In this document: in pieces, positions 6,701 through 14,115 of the stretch
Numbering within the stretch: the first letter of the stretch is position 1
Layout of the letters: every line of letters begins with the position of its first letter
Source of the DNA: Fusobacterium sp.
Lineage (GTDB): Bacteria; Fusobacteriota; Fusobacteriia; Fusobacteriales; Fusobacteriaceae
Length of the DNA stretch: 14,162 nucleotides
Assembly: GCA_030527385.1 (NCBI GenBank)
Contig: JAUNAY010000016.1
Span: 1 to 14,162, forward strand
Direction: 5' to 3'
Made by a program: the position numbers and the translations under genes
The notes under the pieces: model-generated
Seen by the model: the letters and a program-made list of their open reading frames with translations, nothing else
What the model was told of the DNA's origin: nothing
Databases searched by the model: none

Positions 6701-7456
6701 TGTGAGTATGATTCAGCAAGAGTATTTGAAAAAGCTGGAGCTGAAGCAAATATTCTTCCATTTAGAAATATAACTCAAGAGTACATTAATGACTCAATAG
6801 AAAAAATGGTTAAAGAAATTAACAACTCACAAATATTAATGTTCCCAGGAGGATTCAGTTCTGGAGACGAACCAGATGGATCAGGTAAATTTATTGCAAC
6901 TGTACTTACTAACCCTAAGATAGCAGAAGCAATAGCTAAATTCTTAGAAAGAGATGGACTTATCCTTGGAATTTGTAACGGATTCCAAGCCCTTATAAAA
7001 TCAGGACTTCTACCTTATGGAGAAATTGGAAAAGTAACAGAAAACTCTCCAACACTTACATTCAATAAAATAGGTAGACACGTTTCTCAAATGGTAAAAA
7101 CAAAAGTTACTTCTAATAAATCACCTTGGCTTGCTGGTGTAGAAGTTGGATCAGAATTTGAAATCGCTGTTTCACACGGAGAAGGAAGATTCTTTGCTAA
7201 TGATGAAGTAATTAAGAAACTATTTGAAAATGGACAAGTAGCTACTCAATATGTAAACTTCGATGGAGTTCCTACAAATGAATTTAGATTTAACCCTAAT
7301 GGTTCTACTTGTGCAATTGAAGGTATTACTTCACCAGATGGTAAAGTATTTGGTAAAATGGGACACTCAGAAAGATGTGGAAACAATGTATTTAAAAATA
7401 TAATTGGAGAAAAAGATCAAAAAATATTTGAAAATGGAGTTAAATACTTTAAATAA
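3731..7456 (+). CDS. purL: phosphoribosylformylglycinamidine synthase, single-chain PurL with glutaminase domain
   Basis: 1241 residues. It converts FGAR, glutamine and ATP to FGAM. This is the large fused form: an N-terminal PurS-like part (about 1-150), a linker, two FGAM-synthetase (AIRS-like) halves (about 200-950), and a class I glutaminase (about 980-1241). Landmarks: YWSDHCRHTTF (217-227), ETHNHPTEIEPFGG (322-335), NDFGAGGVSVAIGELAPG (505-522), GGKDSMSG (779-786), VPAFPGTNCEYDSAR (983-997), and FPGGFSSGDEPDGSG (1038-1052). The glutaminase triad appears complete: Cys1082 in GICNGFQ, and His1212 and Glu1214 in GHSER. It is somewhat shorter than the proteobacterial enzyme (about 1295), as in clostridia-like single-chain PurL. 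No separate purS or purQ is needed or seen. The start is supported by GGGGGA five bases before the ATG. The first codons use CGT, GGT and TTC, unlike the AGA/GGA-dominated rest. Confidence 0.97.
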   Translation: MNYRIYVEKKNGFDLEAKRLENELKESFQGIKLSKVRLLNCYDVFNIEEAELAEAKKLIFSEVVSDNVTDTLETNGAKYFAVEYLPGQFDQRADSAMQCLNLISDKNQDVVVTSGKVIILEGELADTDVEKVKKYYINPVEMREKDLVKLEIEEGEKAQDVPVFEGFISWNEEELKKFRESLGLAMTLEDVKFVQEYFRDTEKREPTETEIKVLDTYWSDHCRHTTFETRIKDIVFPKSAFGETLQKAFDDYSKAREFVHGERLNKKYISLMDMATICGKEMRKSGKLDDLEVSDEINACSVYIDVDVDGKLEKWLLMFKNETHNHPTEIEPFGGASTCLGGAIRDPLSGRSYVYQAIRVTGSGNPLEKLEDTLPGKLPQKKITTGAASGYASYGNQIGLTTGHVCEIYHDGYKAKRMEVGAVVGAVPADWVRRENASKGDIVILLGGKTGRDGCGGATGSSKEHTDDSLRLCGAEVQKGNAPEERKIQRLFRNPEVTRMIKKCNDFGAGGVSVAIGELAPGLDINLDVVPTKYLGLSGTELAISESQERMAVVIEAKDKDKFIELASKENLLSTVVATVTDTNRLVLNWKGKKIVDISREFLDTNGVTQETTVEVADVTGENPLLTTNYAGETLKDKWYNMLSSLNVASQKGLMEIFDATIGATTVLMPFGGKYQMTPTDVSVQKIPLLKGETDTASAITWGYNPVLSSWSQFHGGAYAVVESLAKLVSVGGDYKRVRLSFQEYFQKLGQNPLNWGKPFSALLGTIEAQRGFGIPAIGGKDSMSGTFNDIHVPPTLISFAVAPVKASVVISPEFKSAGHKLYLVKHHMLDNYMPNIEELKENFDFVHENIVNGTIVSAMTLKNGGIAEAVSKMSLGNRIGAKIVDLGEDLFKLGYGTFVVETTKELCGKNVELLGETIAEYKVVVGDKEIDMTEGEKVWLDKLFPVFPHKTIEKVENYIWTPYQNKEIIVCKNKIAKPRVLVPAFPGTNCEYDSARVFEKAGAEANILPFRNITQEYINDSIEKMVKEINNSQILMFPGGFSSGDEPDGSGKFIATVLTNPKIAEAIAKFLERDGLILGICNGFQALIKSGLLPYGEIGKVTENSPTLTFNKIGRHVSQMVKTKVTSNKSPWLAGVEVGSEFEIAVSHGEGRFFANDEVIKKLFENGQVATQYVNFDGVPTNEFRFNPNGSTCAIEGITSPDGKVFGKMGHSERCGNNVFKNIIGEKDQKIFENGVKYFK

Positions 7457-7483
7457 TTTTTGACAGGTTATTAATAGTTTATT

Positions 7484-7509
7484 CTGTATAGGAGGAAACT
7501 TCTATACAG
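7484..7509 (+). repeat. GAAA-tetraloop hairpin between purL and purE
   Basis: CTGTATAGGAG (7484-7494) and CTTCTATACAG (7499-7509) form an 11-bp stem with one G-T pair, closed by a GAAA (GNRA) tetraloop. No T run follows, so it is not an intrinsic terminator. It starts 28 bases after the purL stop and lies in a 117-base gap. A second, pure-AT inverted repeat follows (TATAAATT 7519-7526 with AATTTATA 7542-7549). TTGACA at 7460-7465 has only a poor -10 partner (TGTATA, 19-base spacing). Likely roles are an RNA processing or stability element, or partial attenuation between purL and purE; this is inference. Confidence 0.6.
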
Positions 7510-7573
7510 GGTAAATTATATAAATTTTAATTAATTATTTTAATTTATAAGAATTATGGAGGAGAAATAGTAA

Positions 7574-8053
7574 ATGAAAGTTGCTATAATTTTTGGAAGT
7601 AAATCAGATACAGAAAAAATGAGAGGAGCTGCAAACTGTTTAAAAGAATTTGGGATAGAATATTCTGCTCACGTTCTTTCAGCACACAGAGTTCCAGAAA
7701 AATTAGAAGAAACATTAGAAATGCTTGAAAATACAGGATATGAAGTAATAATTGCAGGTGCAGGACTTGCTGCTCATCTTCCAGGTGTTATAGCTTCTAA
7801 AACTGTACTTCCTGTAATTGGAGTGCCTATTGAAGCTGCTTTTGATGGAATGGACGCATTATTATCAATAGTACAAATGCCAAAATCTATTCCAGTGGCA
7901 ACAGTAGGAGTAAACAATTCATATAATGCTGGAATGTTAGCAGTACAAATGTTATCTTTAAAATCACCAGAATTAAAAGCAAAACTTTTACAATTTAGAA
8001 AAGATATGAAAGCAAAATTTATAGCTGATAATGAAGGTGGAGTAGACTTATAA
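7574..8053 (+). CDS. purE: PurE, N5-carboxyaminoimidazole ribonucleotide mutase family (class I)
   Basis: 159 residues, standard length. Class I PurE moves the carboxylate of N5-CAIR to C4, giving CAIR, and normally works after PurK. Signatures: FGSKSD (7-12), SAHRVPEKL (36-44, with the active-site His38), AGAGLAAHLPGVIAS (61-75), LPVIGVP (79-85), and LLSIVQMPKSIPVATV (96-111). The usual GGAAHLPG reads GLAAHLPG here (Leu65). The motif pattern excludes the class II, metazoan/Treponema-like AIR carboxylases. No purK accompanies it in the window, so the carboxylation route is open: PurK elsewhere, or use of AIR plus CO2. GGAGGAG ends nine bases before the ATG. purC often follows purE in related operons and is missing here; purF comes next. 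Confidence 0.95.
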   Translation: MKVAIIFGSKSDTEKMRGAANCLKEFGIEYSAHVLSAHRVPEKLEETLEMLENTGYEVIIAGAGLAAHLPGVIASKTVLPVIGVPIEAAFDGMDALLSIVQMPKSIPVATVGVNNSYNAGMLAVQMLSLKSPELKAKLLQFRKDMKAKFIADNEGGVDL

Positions 8054-8094
8054 TTTTTTTAAACAATTTAATATTTTAATTTATTATTTATGTA

Positions 8095-8111
8095 AAATCT
8101 TAAAAAGATTT
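8095..8111 (+). repeat. small hairpin in the purE-purF gap
   Basis: AAATCTT (8095-8101), loop AAA, AAGATTT (8105-8111): a perfect 7-bp stem in the 120-base gap where purC might be expected. No T run follows. TAAGCT occurs twice just downstream (from 8111 and from 8125). There is no coding potential in the gap. It may be a transcript-stability element or chance in AT-rich DNA. Confidence 0.35.
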
Positions 8112-8173
8112 AAGCTGATTTATGTAAGCTTGGGAGAAAAGAGTTTTTAGAAATTGGAGGCGAAATAAATAAA

Positions 8174-9574
8174 ATGATTTGTACTGAAGAAATGTTAGCT
8201 AAAGATAAAATGGAAGAAGAGTGTGGAGTATTTGGAATTTATTGTAAAGAAAATAAAGAAGTAGCTCAAATGTGTTACTATGCTATGTACGCTTTACAAC
8301 ATAGAGGACAAGAAAGTGCTGGAATTACAGTTTCTAATGATGGGCAACTTTATAGTTATAAAGGAATGGGGCTTACAGCTGATGTATTTACTCAAGAAAC
8401 TTTAGATACATTACAAGGAAATGCAGCAATAGCACACGTAAGATACTCATCATTTAAAGATAATAAAATTGAAAATGCACAACCTATTGAAAGTAGATTC
8501 AAATTAGGGCAAATAGCAGTTGCTCATAATGGAAACTTAACAAATAGTAAAGTTATAAGAGAATTATTAGAAGATGGAGGAGCTACATTTACATCTACTT
8601 CAGATTCAGAAGTAGTTATTAAAATGATAGCTAGAAAAGCTCCTGAAGGATTAGAAGAAGCTATAAAAAATACTGTTTCTGCAATAAAAGGTGCTTATGC
8701 CTTTGTAATGCTAGCAGATAAAAAGCTTATAGGAATAAGAGATCCTTATGGAATTAGACCTCTATGTATTGGTACAAATGATGATGGTGATTATTTCTTA
8801 GCTTCTGAATCTTGTGCAATAGATGCTATTGGAGGGCGTATTGTAAGAGATGTTGAAGCTGGAGAGATGGTAATCATCGATGATAATGGAATAAAATCTA
8901 TAAAATTTGCTGAAAATAAAAAATTAGCTCCTTGTTCATTTGAGCATATATATTTTGCTAGACCTGATAGTACAATAGACGGAATTAATGTATATCAAGC
9001 TAGAGTTGAAGCTGGGAAATTATTAGCAAAACAATGTAAAGTTGACGCTGATATTGTAATTGGTGTACCAGATTCAGGAGTGCCAGCAGCTATTGGTTAT
9101 GCTGAAGCAAGTGGAATTCCTTATGCTATGGGACTTATCAAAAATAAATATATAGCTAGAACATTTATAAAACCTGTTCAAAGTTTAAGAGAACAAGCTG
9201 TAATGGTTAAGTTAAACCCTTTAAGAGTTCAACTTGAGGGAAAAAGAGTTGTAGTAGTAGATGACTCATTAGTAAGAGGAACTACAAGTAAAATTCTTAT
9301 AGAAATTATAAGAAGAGCAGGAGCAAAAGAAGTTCACTTTAGATCTGCATCTCCTGCAGTAATGCACCCTTGTTACTATGGAGTAGATATTGCTCATAGA
9401 AAAGAGCTTATTGCAGCTAGAATGTCAGTTGAAGAGATAAGACAAGAGATAAATGCAGATACATTAGATTATTTATCACTTGAAAATATGCTAACATCTT
9501 TAAAAAGTCACAATTTCTGTGTAGGTTGCTTTAATGGTGTATATCCTATGTGCACACCAGCAGAGGAAGAATAA
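8174..9574 (+). CDS. purF: amidophosphoribosyltransferase (4Fe-4S type)
   Basis: 466 residues. It makes phosphoribosylamine from PRPP and glutamine, the first committed and feedback-controlled step. It is an N-terminal-nucleophile glutaminase: Cys17 in EEECGVFGIY should become the mature N-terminus after removal of a 16-residue propeptide (11 in B. subtilis). Further signatures are LQHRGQESAG (41-50), HNGNLTN (118-124), and the PRPP loop VVVVDDSLVRGTTS (359-372). Four Cys match the iron-sulfur ligands of B. subtilis PurF: Cys254 (APCSFEHIYF), Cys400 (HPCYYG), and Cys449 and Cys452 (FCVGCF). This is therefore the oxygen-sensitive Fe-S form, fitting an anaerobe. The glutamine loop after HVRY reads SSFKDNKIENAQP and lacks the glycines usual there. 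GGAGG lies 13 bases before the ATG, rather far. The next ATG (codon 7) has no closer site and would still leave a propeptide, so 8174 is kept. Confidence 0.96.
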   Translation: MICTEEMLAKDKMEEECGVFGIYCKENKEVAQMCYYAMYALQHRGQESAGITVSNDGQLYSYKGMGLTADVFTQETLDTLQGNAAIAHVRYSSFKDNKIENAQPIESRFKLGQIAVAHNGNLTNSKVIRELLEDGGATFTSTSDSEVVIKMIARKAPEGLEEAIKNTVSAIKGAYAFVMLADKKLIGIRDPYGIRPLCIGTNDDGDYFLASESCAIDAIGGRIVRDVEAGEMVIIDDNGIKSIKFAENKKLAPCSFEHIYFARPDSTIDGINVYQARVEAGKLLAKQCKVDADIVIGVPDSGVPAAIGYAEASGIPYAMGLIKNKYIARTFIKPVQSLREQAVMVKLNPLRVQLEGKRVVVVDDSLVRGTTSKILIEIIRRAGAKEVHFRSASPAVMHPCYYGVDIAHRKELIAARMSVEEIRQEINADTLDYLSLENMLTSLKSHNFCVGCFNGVYPMCTPAEEE

Positions 9575-9622
9575 TAATTAAGATAATAAAATAAATAATT
9601 AATTAAAAATAAGCATAAATAT

Positions 9623-9651
9623 TTGTATATTATAGAAAAAAATTGTAAAAT
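9623..9651 (+). promoter_or_regulatory. possible weak internal promoter before purM
   Basis: TTGTAT (9623-9628), 17 bases, TAAAAT (9646-9651, 5 of 6 consensus bases). It lies in the 123-base purF-purM gap, which otherwise shows only AT-rich sequence and no hairpin with a T run. Such matches arise easily by chance at this base composition. If real, it would allow purMNHD expression independent of the riboswitch. Confidence 0.2.
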
Positions 9652-9697
9652 ATAGTTATAGACGTAAACTAAAATAATTTCATTTGGGAGGAAGAAA

Positions 9698-10699
9698 ATG
9701 GCAATTTCTTATAAAGAAGCTGGAGTAGATAAAGAAGAAGGATACAGAGCAGTAGAACTAATGAAAAAAGCAGTAGCTAAGACTCAAAACAACAATGTTT
9801 TAAATGGACTTGGAAGTTTTGGAGCTATGTATGAATTAGGAAAATATGAAAATCCTGTATTAGTATCAGGAACTGACGGAGTAGGAACAAAACTTGAAGT
9901 AGCTCTTACTTCAAAAAAATATGATACAGTTGGTATTGATGCTGTAGCTATGTGTGTAAACGATGTTTTATGTCACGGATCTCAACCAATATTTTTCCTT
10001 GACTATTTAGCTTGTGGAAAACTTGATGCAGAAGTAGCAGCTGAATTAGTTTCAGGAGTTGCAGAAGGTTGTTATCAAGCTGGAGCAGCATTAATCGGAG
10101 GAGAAACTGCTGAAATGCCTGGATTCTATAAAGTAGGAGATTATGATATAGCTGGTTTCTGTGTTGGAGCAGTTGAAAAATCTAAAATAGTAAACGGAAG
10201 TACTACAACTGAGGGAGACATTCTTATAGCTATTCCATCTTCTGGAGTTCACAGCAACGGATTCTCATTAGTAAGAAAAGTTATTACTGACTATACAAAA
10301 GAATATAATGGAAAACCTATTAGCGAAACTTTATTAACACCTACAAAAATATATGTTAAAGCTGTAATGTCAGTACTTGAAAAATTCAATGTTAAAGGAA
10401 TGGCTCATATAACAGGTGGAGGACTTCCAGAAAACTTACCAAGAACAATAAGCGAAGGACATCAACCAGTAGTATTTAAAGATAAAGTAAGAGTACTTGA
10501 TATCTTCAAATATATCCAAAAAGAGGGTGGAATTGCTGAAGATGAAATGTATGGAACATTCAATATGGGAGTTGGATTTGTACTAGTAGTTGCTCCTGAA
10601 GATAAAGATGGAGTTATAGCTGAACTTGCAAAACACGGAGAAGAAGCATACGAAATAGGATATGTTCAAAAGGGAGATAAAGGTTTATGTTTAAGATAG
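9698..10699 (+). CDS. purM: phosphoribosylformylglycinamidine cyclo-ligase (AIR synthetase)
   Basis: 333 residues, close to the usual 340-350. It closes the imidazole ring, converting FGAM and ATP to AIR. Signatures: YKEAGVDKEEG (5-15), SGTDGVGTKL (57-66), GIDAVAMCVNDVLCHGSQPIFF in residues 79-100, ALIGGETAEMPGFY (131-144), PSSGVHSNGFSLVRKV (around 186-201), and HITGGGLPENLPR (around 236-248). It has the AIRS/PurM fold, with the N-terminal dimer domain and the C-terminal domain both complete. GGGAGGAAG ends just before the ATG. The 3' end overlaps purN by 13 bases, so the two are probably translationally coupled. It supplies the AIR used by PurE. Confidence 0.97.
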   Translation: MAISYKEAGVDKEEGYRAVELMKKAVAKTQNNNVLNGLGSFGAMYELGKYENPVLVSGTDGVGTKLEVALTSKKYDTVGIDAVAMCVNDVLCHGSQPIFFLDYLACGKLDAEVAAELVSGVAEGCYQAGAALIGGETAEMPGFYKVGDYDIAGFCVGAVEKSKIVNGSTTTEGDILIAIPSSGVHSNGFSLVRKVITDYTKEYNGKPISETLLTPTKIYVKAVMSVLEKFNVKGMAHITGGGLPENLPRTISEGHQPVVFKDKVRVLDIFKYIQKEGGIAEDEMYGTFNMGVGFVLVVAPEDKDGVIAELAKHGEEAYEIGYVQKGDKGLCLR

Positions 10700-11265
10700 C
10701 AGTAATGGTATCAGGTGGAGGAAGTAATCTTCAATCTATAATAGATAACTGTAAAAATGGAGAACTTAACTGCGAAATAGCTTGTGTTATTGGAGATAGA
10801 CCTTGTTATGGAGTAGAAAGAGCTAGCGAGCAAGGAATCGAAAGCTGTGTAATAGATAGAAAAGTATATAAAAAAGAGCTTTGCAAAGAGATAGACAAAG
10901 TACTTTCTACAAAGGGAGTAGAACTTATAGTTTTAGCTGGGTTTCTTTCTATAATTGATGAGGAGTTTGTTAATAAATGGAAGGGTAGAATAATAAATAT
11001 TCACCCTTCATTACTTCCAAAATTTGGTGGACCTGGAATGTATGGAATCAGAGTTCACGAAGCAGTACTTAAAGCTGGAGAAAAAGAGAGTGGTTGTACA
11101 GTTCACTATGTAGATACAGGAGTAGATAGTGGAGAGATAATTTTACAGGTAAAAGTTCCAGTATTAGAGGGAGATACTCCTGAAGTATTACAAAAAAGAG
11201 TTCTTGTAGAAGAACATAAACTTTTACCAAATTCAATAGCTAAAATAATATCTGAAAGACAATAA
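10687..11265 (+). CDS. purN: phosphoribosylglycinamide formyltransferase (10-formyl-THF dependent)
   Basis: 192 residues, normal for PurN. It transfers formyl from 10-formyl-THF to GAR to give FGAR. Signatures: VMVSGGGSNLQSI (6-18, phosphate-binding loop), VLAGFLSI (82-89), INIHPSLLPKFGG (103-115), with Asn104 and His106 matching the catalytic E. coli Asn106 and His108, and YVDTGVDSGEIILQ (141-154), with Asp147 matching E. coli Asp144. All three catalytic residues are present. The start lies inside the end of purM (13-base overlap, different frame), with GGGAG upstream inside purM (about 10673-10677). The formyl donor would come from Fhs at the operon head. The folate-independent alternative PurT is not present. 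Confidence 0.96.
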   Translation: MFKIAVMVSGGGSNLQSIIDNCKNGELNCEIACVIGDRPCYGVERASEQGIESCVIDRKVYKKELCKEIDKVLSTKGVELIVLAGFLSIIDEEFVNKWKGRIINIHPSLLPKFGGPGMYGIRVHEAVLKAGEKESGCTVHYVDTGVDSGEIILQVKVPVLEGDTPEVLQKRVLVEEHKLLPNSIAKIISERQ

Positions 11266-11281
11266 AAGGAGAAAGTTTTTT

Positions 11282-12784
11282 ATGAAAAGAGCATTAATAT
11301 CAGTTTTTGATAAAAATGGTGTATTAGAGTTTGCTAATTTCTTAGTAAAACACGGAGTAGAAATAATTTCAACTGGTGGAACATATAAACATCTTAAAGA
11401 AAATGGAGTACCTGTAATTGAAGTTGCTGAAGTTACAGGAGCACCAGAAATGCTTGATGGAAGAGTAAAAACTCTTCACCCAGTAATTCACGGGGGAATT
11501 CTTGCAATAAGAGATAATGCTGAACATATGGCAACAATTAAAGAAAGAGGTATTCAAACTATTGATATGGTAGTAGTAAACTTATACCCATTCTTTAAAA
11601 AAGTAAATGAAGATCTTACATTTGAAGAAAAAGTAGAATTTATTGATATTGGTGGACCTACAATGTTAAGATCTGCTGCTAAATCTTTCAAAGACGTAGT
11701 AGTTATTAGTGATACTGCCGATTATGAAACAGTTATGAAAGAGATGGAAGCTGGAGAAGTTACTTTTGAAACTAGAAAAAGATTAGCTGGAAAAGTATTT
11801 AACTTAACTTCTGCTTATGATGCAGCTATTTCTCAATTCCTATTAGGTGATGAAATGCCTAAATACTTAAATGCTTCTTATGAAAAAGTTATGGATTTAA
11901 GATATGGAGAAAACCCACATCAAAAAGCTGCTTATTATGTATCAACTACTGATACTGGAGCAATGAAAGATTTCGAACAATTAAATGGAAAAGAACTTTC
12001 ATTTAACAATTTAAGAGATATGGACGTAGCTTGGAGAACTGTTTGTGAATTTACAGAACCAGCTTGTTGTGGATTAAAACATTCAACACCTTGTGGAGCT
12101 GCAATAGCTGATAACGCATATGATGCTTATGTAAAAGCTTATGAATGTGATCCAGTATCTATTTTTGGAGGAATTGTAGCATTAAATAAAACTGTTGATG
12201 AAGCAACTGCTAAAGAAATGGTTAAAATATTCCTTGAAATAGTTATAGCTCCAGATTTTACTCCAGAAGCACTTGAAGTTTTAAAAACTAAGAAAAATTT
12301 AAGAGTAATAAAATGTCATCATACTCCACAAGATAAAATAAATATGGTTAAAGTTGATGGTGGACTTCTAGTTCAAGATGAAGACTTAAGTTTCTCAACA
12401 AACTATGAAACTGTAACTGAAAATGCACCAACTAAAGAAGAAATGGATAACTTAATTTTTGGTATGAAAATAGTAAAACACGTTAAATCAAATGCAATAG
12501 TAGTTGTAAAAGATAAAATGGCAGTTGGAATTGGAAATGGTGAAACAAATAGAATATGGCCAACTGAACAAGCTATTCAAAGAGCTGGAAAAAGAATAGA
12601 AGGAGCAATTCTTGCTTCTGATGCATTTTTCCCATTCAGAGACGTAGTTGATACTTGTGCTAAGGCTGGAATTAAAGCTATAATTCAACCAGGTGGATCT
12701 ATAAGAGATAAAGAATCAATAGAAGCTTGTAATGAACACGGAATAGCAATGGTATTTACAGGAATGAGACATTTCAAACACTAA
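11282..12784 (+). CDS. purH: bifunctional AICAR transformylase / IMP cyclohydrolase
   Basis: 500 residues, typical length. It carries out the last two steps of IMP synthesis: formyl transfer to AICAR from 10-formyl-THF, then ring closure. The N-terminal cyclohydrolase (MGS-like) domain (about 1-150) shows ALISVFDKNG (4-13), ISTGGTYKHL (29-38), EMLDGRVKTLHPVIHGGIL (56-74) and VVVNLYPF (97-104). The transformylase domain shows LRYGENPHQKAAYY (206-219), FNNLRDMDVAW (241-251), and the catalytic pair Lys266-His267 in LKHSTPCG. ASDAFFPFRD (445-454) and the C-terminal IIQPGGSIRDKESI follow. The segment near 420-430 reads GETNRIWPTEQA rather than the GQMSRVDS-like motif of E. coli-type enzymes, which looks like a lineage form rather than damage. 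AAGGAG precedes the ATG; the gap to purN is 16 bases. Confidence 0.96.
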   Translation: MKRALISVFDKNGVLEFANFLVKHGVEIISTGGTYKHLKENGVPVIEVAEVTGAPEMLDGRVKTLHPVIHGGILAIRDNAEHMATIKERGIQTIDMVVVNLYPFFKKVNEDLTFEEKVEFIDIGGPTMLRSAAKSFKDVVVISDTADYETVMKEMEAGEVTFETRKRLAGKVFNLTSAYDAAISQFLLGDEMPKYLNASYEKVMDLRYGENPHQKAAYYVSTTDTGAMKDFEQLNGKELSFNNLRDMDVAWRTVCEFTEPACCGLKHSTPCGAAIADNAYDAYVKAYECDPVSIFGGIVALNKTVDEATAKEMVKIFLEIVIAPDFTPEALEVLKTKKNLRVIKCHHTPQDKINMVKVDGGLLVQDEDLSFSTNYETVTENAPTKEEMDNLIFGMKIVKHVKSNAIVVVKDKMAVGIGNGETNRIWPTEQAIQRAGKRIEGAILASDAFFPFRDVVDTCAKAGIKAIIQPGGSIRDKESIEACNEHGIAMVFTGMRHFKH

Positions 12785-12810
12785 TATTAAATAAAGGGGA
12801 GAAATTAAAT

Positions 12811-14064
12811 ATGAAAATATTGGTAGTTGGTAGTGGTGGAAGAGAACATACTATCTGCTGGAAAGTGAGCCAAAACGAAAAGGTAGAAAAAGTATTTTGT
12901 GCACCTGGAAATGGTGGAACAGCAATGCTTCCAAAGGGAGAAAATGTAAATGTAAAAGGAATAGATGAACTTTTAGAATTTGCATTAAAAGAAAAAATAG
13001 ATTTAACTATTGTTGGAAGTGAAGAACTTTTAGTAGACGGTATAGTTGATAGATTCCAAGAAAAAGGACTAAAAATATTTGGACCAGATCAAAAAGCTGC
13101 TTTACTTGAAGGATCAAAAGCATATGCTAAAGACTTTATGAAAAAATATGGAGTTAAAACAGCTGCTTATGAAGTATTTACTGAAGTTGAAAAAGCAAAA
13201 GAGTATATCAAAACTTGTGAATTTCCATTGGTTGTAAAAGCTAGTGGACTTGCAGCAGGAAAAGGTGTTCTAATTTGCCAAAACTTAGAAGAAGCTTTGA
13301 AAGCTGTTGATGAAATTATGGTAGATAAAGTATTTAGTTCTGCTGGAGAAAAAATAGTTGTTGAAGAGTTCCTAGATGGAGTTGAAGCTTCTATATTATC
13401 AGTGACAGATTCTAAAGTAATATTACCATTTATTTCTGCAAAAGATCATAAAAAAATTGGAGAGAAAGAAACTGGACTTAATACAGGAGGAATGGGAACA
13501 ATAGCTCCTAACCCTTATGTAACTAAAGAAGTTTATGATGCTTTTATAAATGAAATTATGAATCCAACATTAGAAGGTATAAAAGCAGAAGGAATGAACT
13601 TTGCGGGAGTTATTTTCTTTGGACTTATGATTACAAATAAAGGAGTTTACCTTCTTGAGTACAATATGAGAATGGGTGATCCTGAAACTCAAGTAGTATT
13701 ACCTCTTCTTGAATCTGACTTTATTGAGCTACTTGAAAGTGGTTTAAAAGGTGATTTAGCTAATGCAGATGTTAAATGGAGCAATAAATCAGCTTGTTGT
13801 GTAGTTTTAGCATCAGGAGGATACCCAGAAGCATATAATAAAGGTTATGCAATTACAGGTATAGATAAAGTAGAAAATATGGTATTTGTAGCTGGAGCTA
13901 AGCTTGAAAACGGAGAACTTTTAACAAATGGTGGAAGAGTTCTTAATGTTGTAGCAATTGGAGATAATCTTGAAGATGCTAGAGCTAAGGCTTATGCAGA
14001 TGCTGAAAAAATAGATTTTACAGGTAAATATTGTAGAAAAGATATAGGAGTACTATACAGATAG
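12811..14064 (+). CDS. purD: phosphoribosylamine--glycine ligase (GAR synthetase)
   Basis: 417 residues, full length (family about 420). It couples phosphoribosylamine, the unstable product of PurF, to glycine with ATP. ATP-grasp architecture: N-terminal ILVVGSGGREH (3-13) and CAPGNGGTA (30-38), the ATP-grasp core with VVKASGLAAGKGV, VVEEFLDGVEAS, KDHKKIGEKETGLNTGGMGT split over the central part, FAGVIFFGL, the metal site EYNMRMGDPETQ, and the C-terminal domain with LASGGYPEAYNKGY and GGRVLNVVA. Small lineage differences are seen: GSEELLVDGI in place of GPEAPLVAGI, and EYNMRMGDPET in place of EFNARFGDPET. The Glu and Asn that bind magnesium are kept. GGGGAG precedes the ATG. It is the last gene of the operon, followed within six bases by a strong terminator. 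Confidence 0.97.
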   Translation: MKILVVGSGGREHTICWKVSQNEKVEKVFCAPGNGGTAMLPKGENVNVKGIDELLEFALKEKIDLTIVGSEELLVDGIVDRFQEKGLKIFGPDQKAALLEGSKAYAKDFMKKYGVKTAAYEVFTEVEKAKEYIKTCEFPLVVKASGLAAGKGVLICQNLEEALKAVDEIMVDKVFSSAGEKIVVEEFLDGVEASILSVTDSKVILPFISAKDHKKIGEKETGLNTGGMGTIAPNPYVTKEVYDAFINEIMNPTLEGIKAEGMNFAGVIFFGLMITNKGVYLLEYNMRMGDPETQVVLPLLESDFIELLESGLKGDLANADVKWSNKSACCVVLASGGYPEAYNKGYAITGIDKVENMVFVAGAKLENGELLTNGGRVLNVVAIGDNLEDARAKAYADAEKIDFTGKYCRKDIGVLYR

Positions 14065-14069
14065 TTAAG

Positions 14070-14099
14070 AAGCTGTTGTAGCAATGCAACAGCTTTTTT
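14070..14099 (+). terminator. strong intrinsic terminator of the pur operon
   Basis: AAGCTGTTG (14070-14078) and CAACAGCTT (14087-14095) form a perfect 9-bp stem around the 8-base loop TAGCAATG, followed by a T run to 14099. It starts six bases after the purD stop and marks the operon end. Confidence 0.92.
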
Positions 14100-14115
14100 C
14101 TTTTATGAAAATTTC

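Noticed and set aside
7460..7490. Internal promoter before purE (TTGACA at 7460)
   Set aside because: The -35 is perfect, but the only -10 candidate (TGTATA) is at 19-base spacing and is buried in the hairpin stem; no better -10 is present.
7574..8053. Class II PurE (direct AIR carboxylase)
   Set aside because: The lack of purK suggested it, but the motifs (SAHR, GLAAHLPG, SIVQMP) are those of class I PurE.
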